A stretch of DNA of 64,000 nucleotides from contig NZ_JADBEF010000002.1 of NCBI RefSeq assembly GCF_014873535.1, positions 1 to 64,000 of the forward strand, written 5' to 3'. Of the stretch, positions 38,995 to 45,990 are shown one piece after another (positions within the stretch are counted from its first letter, which is position 1; every line of letters begins with the position of its first letter). Below the pieces are notes generated by a model. It was not told the DNA's origin. It worked only from the letters and a program-made list of their open reading frames with translations, and searched no databases. This DNA comes from Nonomuraea africana (GTDB taxonomy: Bacteria > Actinomycetota > Actinomycetes > Streptosporangiales > Streptosporangiaceae). A program made the translations under genes and the position numbers.

Positions 38995-39834
38995 TCAGGA
39001 GGCGTGGCGGGTGAGCGCTTGGGCGAGCGGAGTGGCGGAGATCCAGGCGCGCGGGTCGGGCACTGCGAGGTCGGCTTCCTGCAGCGGCGCGGGCCTGTTC
39101 GGGTCACTGGTGAGGGCGGCGGCCGGGTCGCCGAGGATGTGCCGGATCAGGTCGTTGGTGATCGTGGCGGCGTTGACGTCGAGCCAGGCGAGCGCCATGC
39201 ACGTGTCGTAGAGGTCCAGGCTGGTGATGGGCTGGTCGCGGCCGTACGGGTCGTGCCATGTCTGGGTCTGGTGGAGGCGTGCCAGCCAGTCCATGGGCCG
39301 GATCGGTACGGGCGGCTCGGCGGCTCGCCGGGGGTGGATGGGCCACAGGACGTGGACGGCTTCCCCGTCCGTGAGGTCGTGGCCCCACACGCCGTAGTGG
39401 TGCTCACCGTCCGGGTCGTAGTAGCGGTGGTCCATGACGGGGTCGAGCGGCGCGTACATGGTGTCGTCCCCGAGGCCGTCAGTCGGGATCACGACCGGCA
39501 GGTTCGGGTCGAGCAGTTCGGCGTAGGTCAGGCTCGTGGCGAGCTGGGCGACCGTGGGGGCCTTGTGGATGTCGCGGGCGGTGACGTCGTCGGAGGGGTT
39601 GCGGGTGAGGGCGGCGACGGCCGGTCCGTCGCTCGGGTTGCGGGTGAGGCGGCCAACGGGGCAGACGTGGTCGTCGGACTCGACGGTCTGGAGGTGGCCG
39701 AAGCGGATGGTCGTGGCGAGCGGGCGTGCCCAAAGGTCGACGGGTGAGGACACCATGACAGGCAGGCAGGCGAACAGGTCATGGGCGAAGATCGCGGTCA
39801 GGGCAGCGCGCAGCAGAGCGACGGTGACGATCAC
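38995..39834 (-). CDS. Hypothetical phage protein
   Basis: 279 residues from GTG 39834; the frame extends to 39996 only as an Arg/Pro shadow. It has an N-terminal hydrophobic stretch (VTVALLRAALTAIFAHDLFACLPVMV), two LTRNPSD repeats (about residues 64 and 77), a DHRYYDPDGEHHYGVWGHDL segment, and a C-terminal module shared with 38619-38978. Second gene behind promoter copy E. Function unknown. Confidence 0.62.
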   Translation of the reverse strand: MIVTVALLRAALTAIFAHDLFACLPVMVSSPVDLWARPLATTIRFGHLQTVESDDHVCPVGRLTRNPSDGPAVAALTRNPSDDVTARDIHKAPTVAQLATSLTYAELLDPNLPVVIPTDGLGDDTMYAPLDPVMDHRYYDPDGEHHYGVWGHDLTDGEAVHVLWPIHPRRAAEPPVPIRPMDWLARLHQTQTWHDPYGRDQPITSLDLYDTCMALAWLDVNAATITNDLIRHILGDPAAALTSDPNRPAPLQEADLAVPDPRAWISATPLAQALTRHAS

Positions 39835-39864
39835 GGGTTGTGCTCCAGCGTGGGGAGGGGCGGC

Positions 39865-39890
39865 CCCCGCCCGGGAGTAGGCGGGCGGGG
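39865..39890 (-). terminator. Intercistronic hairpin
   Basis: 8-bp CCCCGCCC / GGGCGGGG between 39909-40262 and 38995-39834. Confidence 0.55.
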
Positions 39891-39908
39891 ACCGGAGGGG
39901 CGGCCGGG

Positions 39909-40262
39909 TTAGACGAGGGCGGCGTAAAGGCGGTCGGTATCGACGCCGACCTTGTGCGCGGCGGTGATGGCGGCCATGACGATCTCGGTGCGCCACTCGA
40001 CCGTGAATGTCGTCTCGGCGATGCTGCCGTGCCGATATGTGTCCTGGCCGTCACGGATCTCGCCGGGGCCGAAGTCGCGCAGGGTGACGTCGCCGGAGCC
40101 CTCGTGGATCTCGACCTGGATGCCGTGGGCGCGGTAGACGCGGGTGAAGATCGCGTCGTAGGTGCCCATCTCCTCGGGGTCGACGCCGTGGTCGGTGAAG
40201 CCGAGGGCGGTCAGTTCGGCGGCGAGGTGACCGGCGTAGGGGCGCATGGGGTTGGTGCTCAT
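39909..40262 (-). CDS. Hypothetical phage protein, first gene of promoter E operon
   Basis: 117 residues from ATG 40262 (AAAGGA upstream). Alpha/beta pattern with RVYRAHGIQVEIHEGSGDVTLRDFGPGEIRDGQDTYRHG and a helical end (AAITAAHKVGVDTDRLYAAL). Unrecognised. The leader contains the class E hairpin in its most divergent form. Confidence 0.65.
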   Translation of the reverse strand: MSTNPMRPYAGHLAAELTALGFTDHGVDPEEMGTYDAIFTRVYRAHGIQVEIHEGSGDVTLRDFGPGEIRDGQDTYRHGSIAETTFTVEWRTEIVMAAITAAHKVGVDTDRLYAALV

Positions 40263-40299
40263 TGGGGGTCCTTTCAGTCCTGGGGCTTGTCGGTGTGAG

Positions 40300-40360
40300 G
40301 TCGGGGCCGCATCCCCTCGCTCACACTTAGAACTGTAGGGGATATTTACTGTCCTGTCTA
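40300..40360 (-). promoter_or_regulatory. Class E promoter, copy E, with leader hairpin
   Basis: Minus strand: -35 TAGACA (40360-40355), 17-bp spacer with GTAAATATCCCC, -10 TACAGT (40337-40332), leader hairpin GGGG-ATGCGG-CCCC. It drives the long leftward operon that includes dpdA. Confidence 0.7.
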
Positions 40361-40690
40361 GTCGGGTGGGCCGATCCGGTGGAACATCGCCTCAAGCTCG
40401 GCCAACAGGTCGCCGTCCTCCCCCGGTTCGTCGACCAGGAGCGCCAGCACAGCGATGTCGCGCGGCGACAGACGGCAGCCGCGTTTGCCGGTGCGGGCAG
40501 CGACCGCGACCGGCCGCAGGATCGTGGTGAAGGTGTCCAGCCGCTGCGCGAGCCGACGCCGCTCCCGATCCCCCTCACGGCGTCCGACCCGGCTCCCCAC
40601 CAGGAACGCCAGATAGGCGACCGCCATCAGCGGCAACGCCGCCACGACGAACACGCGCAGGCCCGCCTCCACGAGCTCGGCCCCGATCAC
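40358..40690 (-). CDS. Small membrane protein with cytoplasmic tail
   Basis: 110 residues from GTG 40690, overlapping the stop of 40687-40848 (GTGA), GGGAG five nt upstream. One or two hydrophobic spans (AGLRVFVVAALPLMAVAYLAFLVGSRVG), then a basic, helical tail with CRLSPRDIAVLALLVDEPGEDGDLLAELEAMF. The long frame upstream to 40873 is rejected. Its stop abuts promoter copy E. Confidence 0.6.
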   Translation of the reverse strand: MIGAELVEAGLRVFVVAALPLMAVAYLAFLVGSRVGRREGDRERRRLAQRLDTFTTILRPVAVAARTGKRGCRLSPRDIAVLALLVDEPGEDGDLLAELEAMFHRIGPPD

Positions 40691-40848
40691 GCCTGCTCCC
40701 AATGCCAGTCCAGGTAGTGCCGGTGCTGACCCGCACGGGCGGCCTGGCCGGTCGGGGCGGGCTGCCACTCGCCGAGCGTCTGGCATGGCCGCAGGAAGCA
40801 GCGCCATCGAGGCGCCGGGGCGGCGGTCTGCGTTCTGGTCTGGGTCAT
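40687..40848 (-). CDS. 53-residue basic phage protein, probably leaderless
   Basis: A complete frame from ATG 40848 to TGA 40687, coupled to 40358-40690 by GTGA. Contains CFLRPCQTLGEWQPAPTGQAARAGQHRHYLDWHW. The class L motif ends 11 nt before the ATG, the same spacing as at 34283, leaving no ribosome site. Function unknown. Confidence 0.58.
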   Translation of the reverse strand: MTQTRTQTAAPAPRWRCFLRPCQTLGEWQPAPTGQAARAGQHRHYLDWHWEQA

Positions 40849-40856
40849 GGGCGGAC

Positions 40857-40928
40857 GTGTACCGGAACGGCACGCTTACGTCCTTTCGGGCTGGTCAACG
40901 CGACGTAAGCCCGGTCCATCCCTACTGT
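40857..40928. promoter_or_regulatory. Divergent pair of class L promoters
   Basis: GCTTACGTC (40874-40882) and GACGTAAGC (40902-40910) are the same motif in opposite orientations. Rightward: GCGACGTAAGC at 40900 with TA at 40923-40924, ahead of the tail tube gene. Leftward: motif position 1 at 40884 with TA at 40861-40860, ahead of 40848. Confidence 0.65.
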
Positions 40929-41005
40929 CCCCCGCTGGGTCCCCAACCTGACACACCCTCGGCCGTTCGCGCCGCGGGTGCTGAGCGGCTTAGGGGGGAC
41001 CCCGC

Positions 41006-41602
41006 ATGGGTGCCGAGAACGTCTTTATCCCGCAGCAGGCCAGGCTGTGGCTCGCGCCGGTCGGCACTACCGCCCCGGACGGGCCGGCGCCTACCATGCC
41101 GGACGGCTGGTACGACGTCGGCCTGTTCACACCCGACTCCTACAACTGGAAGACCGACCCGAAGTTCGAGGAGACCAGGGCGCACCAGTCCAACTACGCC
41201 GTCCGTAGGTGGCAGACGGAGGACGCGGCCACGATCGAGGTCAACCTCCTGGAGTGGACGCTGAGCTCGTTTAGGGCGGTGTACGGCGGCGGCACGATCG
41301 AGAAGGTCACCCCCAGCGGGGGCGGCGCTGCCTACTACAAGTTCACGCCCCCCAGCATCGGCGGCAGGACCGAGGTCGCCGCCTGCATCGAGCTGGCGGA
41401 CGGCACGCGCAAGCTGCGCCGGATGGTGCCGCGAGCCCAGCAGGTCGAGGGCGTCGAGCAGTCCTTCGAGAAGACCAGCGCCAGCACGCTGCCGCTGCGC
41501 ATGTCGGTGCTCGGCGGCGACATCGGCGCCCCGTACTACGACATGATGAACGGCGAGTGGGCCGCGTTCGCGCCGCCCACCACGCCCCCGCCCACCCCGT
41601 AA
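41006..41602 (+). CDS. Major tail (tube) protein
   Basis: 198 residues from ATG 41006. Opening MGAENVFIPQQARLWLAPVGTTAPDGPAPTMPDGWYDVGLFTPDSYNWKTDPKFEE is the usual actinophage major-tail start (xxxxLWLAPxGTxxPxD), followed by a beta-rich tube domain (EDAATIEVNLLEWTLSSFRAVYGGG) and a short proline-rich tail. It stands first in the rightward structural cluster and is followed by the gpG/gpGT genes, as in siphophages. Confidence 0.85.
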   Translation: MGAENVFIPQQARLWLAPVGTTAPDGPAPTMPDGWYDVGLFTPDSYNWKTDPKFEETRAHQSNYAVRRWQTEDAATIEVNLLEWTLSSFRAVYGGGTIEKVTPSGGGAAYYKFTPPSIGGRTEVAACIELADGTRKLRRMVPRAQQVEGVEQSFEKTSASTLPLRMSVLGGDIGAPYYDMMNGEWAAFAPPTTPPPTP

Positions 41603-41683
41603 CTCGAGCACCCGGAGGGGCCCGCCGCACCATGGCGGGCCCCTCCTGCCATCTTCCAGAGGCCGGGACCGCAGAGGACTACA

Positions 41684-41998
41684 TTGGCTGAGATGAAGGT
41701 GGTCAACCAGCTCGTCGCCGTCGAGACCGAGGCGGACGACGACGCCCCGTACCCGCTCGGCCGGCCAACCACGTTCACCTGGGAACGCCCAGGCGGGAAG
41801 CGCGTCTACAGGGTCCGCGAGATCCTCGGAAGCTGGGCCACCTCCCGCCTGTGGTGGACCGACAACCTGCCCCACGACGCGCCGCTCGACATCTGGCACT
41901 ACCGGCTCGAAGCCCAGTCGCCGCAAGGCTCAGGCGTGCTCGTTCTCACCCTTGACGTGGCCCGCCAGGAGTGGCGGCTGACCGGTTTCGAGGACTGA
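41684..41998 (+). CDS. DUF6504-like protein within the tail cluster
   Basis: 104 residues from TTG 41684 (AGAGGA five nt upstream); ATG 41693 is the alternative. The order FTWERPGGKRVYRVREILGSW, LWWTDNLPH, IWHYRLEAQ, VLVLTLD, EWRLTGFED follows the pattern PxxFxWxGRxYxVxxILxxW...WW...YxRVxA...YxL...WxLxxVxD of DUF6504. In host genomes that family sits near DNA-repair polymerase genes. Its position between tail tube and tail chaperone is unusual. Confidence 0.6.
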   Translation: MAEMKVVNQLVAVETEADDDAPYPLGRPTTFTWERPGGKRVYRVREILGSWATSRLWWTDNLPHDAPLDIWHYRLEAQSPQGSGVLVLTLDVARQEWRLTGFED

Positions 41999-42016
41999 GC
42001 TTCCCATACGGGAAGC
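41999..42016. repeat. Palindrome GCTTCCC-ATAC-GGGAAGC (copy 1 of 3)
   Basis: A 7-bp perfect inverted repeat directly after the stop at 41998. Related copies lie at 59937-59952 and 60732-60745. Confidence 0.55.
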
Positions 42017-42031
42017 CCTCCACCGGCCGGG

Positions 42032-42060
42032 GAGACGCAAGGCGAGAGTTGCTCTACCGT
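42032..42060 (+). promoter_or_regulatory. Class L promoter motif
   Basis: GACGCAAGG with TA at motif positions 24-25 (42055-42056, CTACCGT), 45 nt before the tail chaperone gene. Confidence 0.5.
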
Positions 42061-42100
42061 CCAGCCCCGATCAGCCACCTGACGATGGAGGACCACGGGG

Positions 42101-42697
42101 ATGCATGACCTCGACCTGGACCTGGACGCCGCCCGAGCGGAGCGCGGCGCGGCGGCCGCCGACTACTTCCCGCTGAAGTTCCGTAAGAAGGTCATCTGCC
42201 AGCTGCCGACAGAGCTGCCGCTCGACGTCCTCGAACCTCTCACCAACGTCGCCGTCGACCTCGGCCTGATCTTCCGGACCGCGATCGACGCCGCCAAGGC
42301 GCAGTCGCCCGAGGCCGCCACCATGTCCGTGCTCGACATGGCGGTGGACCAGTTCATCACGAACAAGCACCTGCCCGACCAGCTCATGGTGGCCGCCAAG
42401 GACATGGCCAAGCGGCTGCTCGGCGATGACGGCTTCACCGCGTTCCTGGCCGCCCGACCCTCCATCCACGACGTGGTGGCGCTCATCAAGGGCCTCATGA
42501 GGATCTACCGGCTGCGCCTGGGGGAATCCTCGCCGTCCTCCGACTCCTCGAGCGGTGGGACGACCTCGACGCCGATCTCGCCCATCACTACCCCGGGTTC
42601 GACTCCCGAGGCGCTTGGCGCCGCCCCGGCGATCCCGGCTTCTTCGGAGTACGGCGGCTACTCGCCCGAGCTGATCGGCTCCCGGCCGACTCCCTGA
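42101..42697 (+). CDS. Tail assembly chaperone (gpG-like)
   Basis: 198 residues from ATG 42101. Helical middle (KFRKKVICQLPTELPLDVLEPLTNVAVDLGLIFRTAIDAAK, LDMAVDQFITNKHLPDQLMVAAKDMAKRLL) and a low-complexity Ser/Thr/Pro C-terminus after about residue 142, as is usual where a -1 frameshift product diverges. It lies between the tail tube and tape-measure genes, as expected. It acts with the gpGT product as a chaperone for the tape measure during tail assembly. Confidence 0.83.
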   Translation: MHDLDLDLDAARAERGAAAADYFPLKFRKKVICQLPTELPLDVLEPLTNVAVDLGLIFRTAIDAAKAQSPEAATMSVLDMAVDQFITNKHLPDQLMVAAKDMAKRLLGDDGFTAFLAARPSIHDVVALIKGLMRIYRLRLGESSPSSDSSSGGTTSTPISPITTPGSTPEALGAAPAIPASSEYGGYSPELIGSRPTP

Positions 42698-42915
42698 TCC
42701 GCCTGACGGCGGAGCAGCGGGCGGATCCGTGGCCGCGCGAGTACGAGATCCTCACGCAGATCCTGGAGGAGCTGGCGGTGCTGGCGGCCGAGCATCGCAG
42801 GCCGAAACCGCGGGATGTGAAGCGGCCGGGCTGGGTGACGGGTTCGAGCGGCGGGAAGACCGGCATGGATCGAGCGTTCGCGGTGATGCAGTCGACTGCG
42901 AATGTGATCACCTGA
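42520..42915 (+). CDS. gpT-like segment reached by -1 programmed frameshift (gpGT)
   Basis: The -1 frame is open from the shift site to TGA 42913-42915 and encodes a protein-like run (ILAVLRLLERWDDLDADL, LTAEQRADPWPREYEILTQ, ELAVLAAEHRRPKPRDVKRP) of about 130 residues. The slip site is the G-run 42520-42524 in CTG-GGG-GAA, where a P-site Gly-tRNA can re-pair one base back. The resulting gpGT fusion from 42101 would be about 271 residues. This matches the known siphophage arrangement; use of this exact site is inferred. Confidence 0.78.
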   Translation, partial: GGILAVLRLLERWDDLDADLAHHYPGFDSRGAWRRPGDPGFFGVRRLLARADRLPADSLIRLTAEQRADPWPREYEILTQILEELAVLAAEHRRPKPRDVKRPGWVTGSSGGKTGMDRAFAVMQSTANVIT

Positions 42916-42961
42916 AGGCGAAGGGGCGGACACCACGACTGGTGTCCGCCCCTTCGCCTTC
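42914..42961. terminator. Very long bidirectional terminator
   Basis: Perfect 21-bp stem (42914-42934 with 42941-42961) and 6-nt loop. It begins at the gpGT stop and separates the rightward tail genes from the leftward fibre genes that end at 43010. Confidence 0.85.
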
Positions 42962-43009
42962 AACCCCGAGCCGGGGCCGCGCCCACCCGGTTGATCGGCG
43001 ATGGGCGTT

Positions 43010-44014
43010 TCAGATGGGTGTGACCTGGAGGTAGGCGCCTGTGTTGACGCGCACTGTGCCGCCGGTGGAGCTCCATACGCAGTCGTCGACGTAGACGACG
43101 CCGCCGGCCGCGTGCCCGTCAGCCACTTCCATACCGATGTGCGCGTACAACTCGATCGTGTCAGCGGGCGCCACGGCCTCGATCGAGTAGTGCGTCCATG
43201 ATCCGGCCGGGAGGGGGTGCAGGTCGCTCACGCCGTCGATGCGGTTGCCCTGCGCGTCGTACCACGAGAGGCTGACTCCCGCCCGAGGGTGGCCGGTGGG
43301 CGAGTACAGCCACGCTTCGAGCCTCCAGCTGATCCCGGGTTCGGTCCCGTTCCAGTCGAATAAGACCGCGCGTTCTTCGCTGAGCGCTGCGAGTTTCCCG
43401 GAACGCTCTCCTGCGTGGGCGAAGTCTGTGCTCGCCGTGTCCAGGTCTGCGCCGTTGATCTGCCAGTACAGGGTGTCGTCGTTCTCGAAGGTGGTCTCTC
43501 GGCGGAAGGTTCCCTTGCCTACCCACAGCGCGACGGTCCCGGGCTCGAGGGCGAGGAACATCGTGTCCAATCCGCCGATGCTTTCGGTGGCGGTCGTCCA
43601 GTCGTGCACGGTGGCGTCCCACAGGTCCCCGTAGAGGGTGCGGCTCCCCGGCGTGCCGTCCTGCAGGGTCACCACTTCCGTGGTGGCGAATACCGCTGCG
43701 GGCCCGGTGAAGCCGAGGTCGGTGATCAGGCCTCGGGTGGAGATGGTCTCGGTCAGCAGGTTGAGCCGGTGAAGGCCGGGCTGCACGGGGACGGCCAGGC
43801 CGGGCAGCGCGGCCCACGTGCCGGGCTGGCCGTGCACGAAGTCGTTGGCGAGCGTCTTGCGGAAAGCGGCGGAGAACCGGCCTTCCTGCCCCGCCGCAGT
43901 GAGCTGCCGCAAGGTCCCGTCCGGTGCCGGGAAGAGGGCGACTTCCCCGGCGGCGGGCGGCTCGGGCGGGCTGGCCAGGACAGGCAGTCGCGGCACGGAC
44001 AGGTGACGGCCCAT
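43010..44014 (-). CDS. Tail-fibre/receptor-binding-type protein with carbohydrate-binding-like module
   Basis: 334 residues from ATG 44014, overlapping the upstream stop by one base. N-terminal 60 residues describe a short adaptor (SVPRLPVLASPPEPPAAGEVALFPAPDGTLRQLTAAGQEGRFS), a phage-fibre beta element follows, and the C-terminal 150 residues (LDTASTDFAHAGERSGKLAAL, SWRLEAWLYSPTG, YSIEAVAPADTIELYAHIGMEVADG, VYVDDCVW) look like a CBM_4_9-type jelly roll. Probably binds host surface glycans. Last gene of the leftward fibre block. Confidence 0.68.
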   Translation of the reverse strand: MGRHLSVPRLPVLASPPEPPAAGEVALFPAPDGTLRQLTAAGQEGRFSAAFRKTLANDFVHGQPGTWAALPGLAVPVQPGLHRLNLLTETISTRGLITDLGFTGPAAVFATTEVVTLQDGTPGSRTLYGDLWDATVHDWTTATESIGGLDTMFLALEPGTVALWVGKGTFRRETTFENDDTLYWQINGADLDTASTDFAHAGERSGKLAALSEERAVLFDWNGTEPGISWRLEAWLYSPTGHPRAGVSLSWYDAQGNRIDGVSDLHPLPAGSWTHYSIEAVAPADTIELYAHIGMEVADGHAAGGVVYVDDCVWSSTGGTVRVNTGAYLQVTPI

Positions 44015-45177
44015 CAGGAGGTCACCACCATCCGCACCGCCCCGGCCGCGACCGCGATGTCTGCGCGGACGGCGATCGTGTTCGCGTCGATGGTCTTGGA
44101 GTCGAGGCGGACGTGCTCCTTGGTCGTGGCGTCGCGGAAGCTCGGCTCGGTGACGTCTTCGGTGCCGAGGCCGTGGACGACGTTGGCCCACACGCCGGGT
44201 GTGAGGGCGGGCAGCGCGGCCGCGAAGGAGCCGCCGACGCCGAGCGCGGCCCGTGCGGCGGCCGCGGTGGTGGCGCCGGTGCCGCCTTTGGCGATCGGCA
44301 CCAGGCCCACGGTGATGCTGTCGGGGTTGACGGTGATCGAGGTGTCGGCGGCGACCACGTCGAGGTTGGCGCCGTTCTGGGCGAGGCCTGCGCCCGCCCC
44401 TCCGCCGCCACCACCGGCGAACTGTGCCCAGCTGATGGGGGTGGTGCCGGGGGTGATGGCGCCGTTGGTGGAGATCGCCCATCCGGTCTCGGCCAGCGTG
44501 GTGCCCTCGCTGACGAACACGAATGTGTTCGGCGCGAGCTGGTCGGTGGTGCGCGCCCACGCCCCCGCAGCCGCGGTGTAGAGGCCGTTGTCCGCGGCGT
44601 TGGTCTGGGCTTTGACGAGCACCCGGTCACCGGCCTGGAGGGTGACGCCGTCGATCGTCTGGAGGCCGGTCAGGGTGACGTTGGCGAGCGTGCCCGCTCG
44701 TACGGCGGGCTTCACGCTGATGCCGGCGGCGGCGGCCTGCACGTCGGCCAGGCGGGCGGCGTCGTTCGGACCCTGGGGCGCGCCGACGTTGATCCATCGG
44801 TAGCCGCCCGCGTTCAAGTCCGCGCCAGGGGTGGCGAACTGGTCGAGCCGGTTGGCGCGCACCTGCGCTTGGAAGTCGCTAATCGTGCTGGCGGGCTGGG
44901 TACCGGTGTGGTTGCTGCGGGAGAGCGGGTCGGTCGCGAGCTTGGACAGGCTGATGCCGGCCCCGGCGGCGATCTTCGCGTTCGTGACCGCGCCGTCCGC
45001 GACGTCGTCGAACGCCGTCCAAGAGCCGCCGCTGGTGCGCCACTTCGCGCGGCCGCTGGCGGTGTCGCCCCACAGCTCGAACGTGACTGGGGCGGCGGGT
45101 TCGGCACCCGATGACGGCAGCACCAGGCCGGTCGGCGGGATCTGGTTGAAGCGGTGCTGTGAGTACCAGTTCGGCAT
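44014..45177 (-). CDS. Tail fibre protein
   Basis: 387 residues from ATG 45177. Typical fibre motifs: VTNAKIAAGAGISLSKLATDPLSRSNHTGTQPASTISDFQ, DQFATPGADLNAGGYRWINVGAPQGPNDAARLADVQ, and PIAKGGTGATTAAAARAALG. A beta-prism-like central repeat region (LQTIDGVTLQAGDRVLVKAQTNAADNGLYT) precedes. These are hallmarks of siphophage long fibres. It stands with three more fibre or adaptor genes on the minus strand. Confidence 0.85.
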   Translation of the reverse strand: MPNWYSQHRFNQIPPTGLVLPSSGAEPAAPVTFELWGDTASGRAKWRTSGGSWTAFDDVADGAVTNAKIAAGAGISLSKLATDPLSRSNHTGTQPASTISDFQAQVRANRLDQFATPGADLNAGGYRWINVGAPQGPNDAARLADVQAAAAGISVKPAVRAGTLANVTLTGLQTIDGVTLQAGDRVLVKAQTNAADNGLYTAAAGAWARTTDQLAPNTFVFVSEGTTLAETGWAISTNGAITPGTTPISWAQFAGGGGGGAGAGLAQNGANLDVVAADTSITVNPDSITVGLVPIAKGGTGATTAAAARAALGVGGSFAAALPALTPGVWANVVHGLGTEDVTEPSFRDATTKEHVRLDSKTIDANTIAVRADIAVAAGAVRMVVTS

Positions 45178-45195
45178 GACGGTCCCCCGGTTGGA

Positions 45196-45546
45196 TCAGG
45201 TGAGGCGGAGCGTGCCGGCCATCGGCACAGCCCAGGTGACGCGCACGGTGTGCTCGTCGGGGTATGACGGGTCGCCCTCGATCCGCTGCCCGCCGCTGGT
45301 GAAGCACGTGATGTTCGGCTGGCGGGCGAGTGGGTGTGACGCCTCCCATACGTCGGCTGGTGCGGCGAACACGACGTCGTGTTCGTAGGCGCCGCCTTCG
45401 GGTCCTGGCGGGCCGGGCTCGCCGCGTGGGCCTGCTGGTCCTTGGATGCCGGGCAGGCGGACGTGTACGAGGGTGGGCCGGGTCTCGACGTGGATGAGGG
45501 TGCGCTGCTCGACGGTGGAGACGATCACGGGGGTGTGCAGGGTCAC
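45196..45546 (-). CDS. Collagen-like phage tail-associated protein
   Basis: 116 residues from GTG 45546 (GTGA overlap with upstream stop). A short Gly-X-Y run (GIQGPAGPRGEPGPPGPEG, about residues 33-51) precedes a beta-rich domain ending in VTWAVPMAGTLRLT. Collagen-like trimerising segments are common in fibre and baseplate proteins of actinophages. Probably a trimeric adaptor. Confidence 0.72.
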   Translation of the reverse strand: MTLHTPVIVSTVEQRTLIHVETRPTLVHVRLPGIQGPAGPRGEPGPPGPEGGAYEHDVVFAAPADVWEASHPLARQPNITCFTSGGQRIEGDPSYPDEHTVRVTWAVPMAGTLRLT

Positions 45547-45893
45547 AGCGTCACCCCTGGCTTGACCGTGACCGGCCCTTCGATGAGCCGGTTGTCGTCG
45601 CCGCCCGGCGGGGTGAGGAGCAGGTCGTAGACGCCGCGATCCCAGGCGAAGGCGCGGGTGACGGCTGCAGGGAGGCGGAGCTGGAGGTGGCCCGCTGGCC
45701 CGTCGATGGTGATGCCGCCGCCCTGGTCACTGGTGAGCCGGTGCAGCAGGGTCTGCGAGCCGGGGCACGGCCGGATTTCCATGCGGGCGGTGTAGCCGGT
45801 CAGGTTCACGGTCCCGGCGTCGTCTGACAGGGCGAGCTCGTGCTCGAACGTGGCGCCCTGCTCGATGAGCAGGGCCAGGGATGCGGCAGTCAC
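45543..45893 (-). CDS. Phage baseplate/fibre adaptor-like protein
   Basis: 116 residues from GTG 45893. The pattern LLIEQGATFEHELALSDDAGTVNLTGYTARMEIRPCPGS and GVYDLLLTPPGGDDNRLIEGPVTVKPG is that of the small beta protein (QGATFxxxxxxxDxxGxxxDLTGYTARMQIR) found in front of fibre genes in many phages. First gene of the leftward fibre block. The gap to the tape-measure gene holds the class L motif for the opposite strand. Confidence 0.7.
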   Translation of the reverse strand: MTAASLALLIEQGATFEHELALSDDAGTVNLTGYTARMEIRPCPGSQTLLHRLTSDQGGGITIDGPAGHLQLRLPAAVTRAFAWDRGVYDLLLTPPGGDDNRLIEGPVTVKPGVTL

Positions 45894-45935
45894 GGCCGGG
45901 ATGGTGCCAGAGGGCTGGCGTTTATGTCCCTCCGC

Positions 45936-45964
45936 GCGACGTTAGCGCCGGTTTCCGCGACCCT
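45936..45964 (+). promoter_or_regulatory. Class L promoter motif upstream of the tape measure
   Basis: GCGACGTTAGC at 45936-45946; the second box reads CGACCC instead of CTAxxx. It starts 55 nt before the tape-measure start. Confidence 0.45.
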
Positions 45965-45990
45965 CCCTCCGGCTTTTCGGGGGGTGGGGC

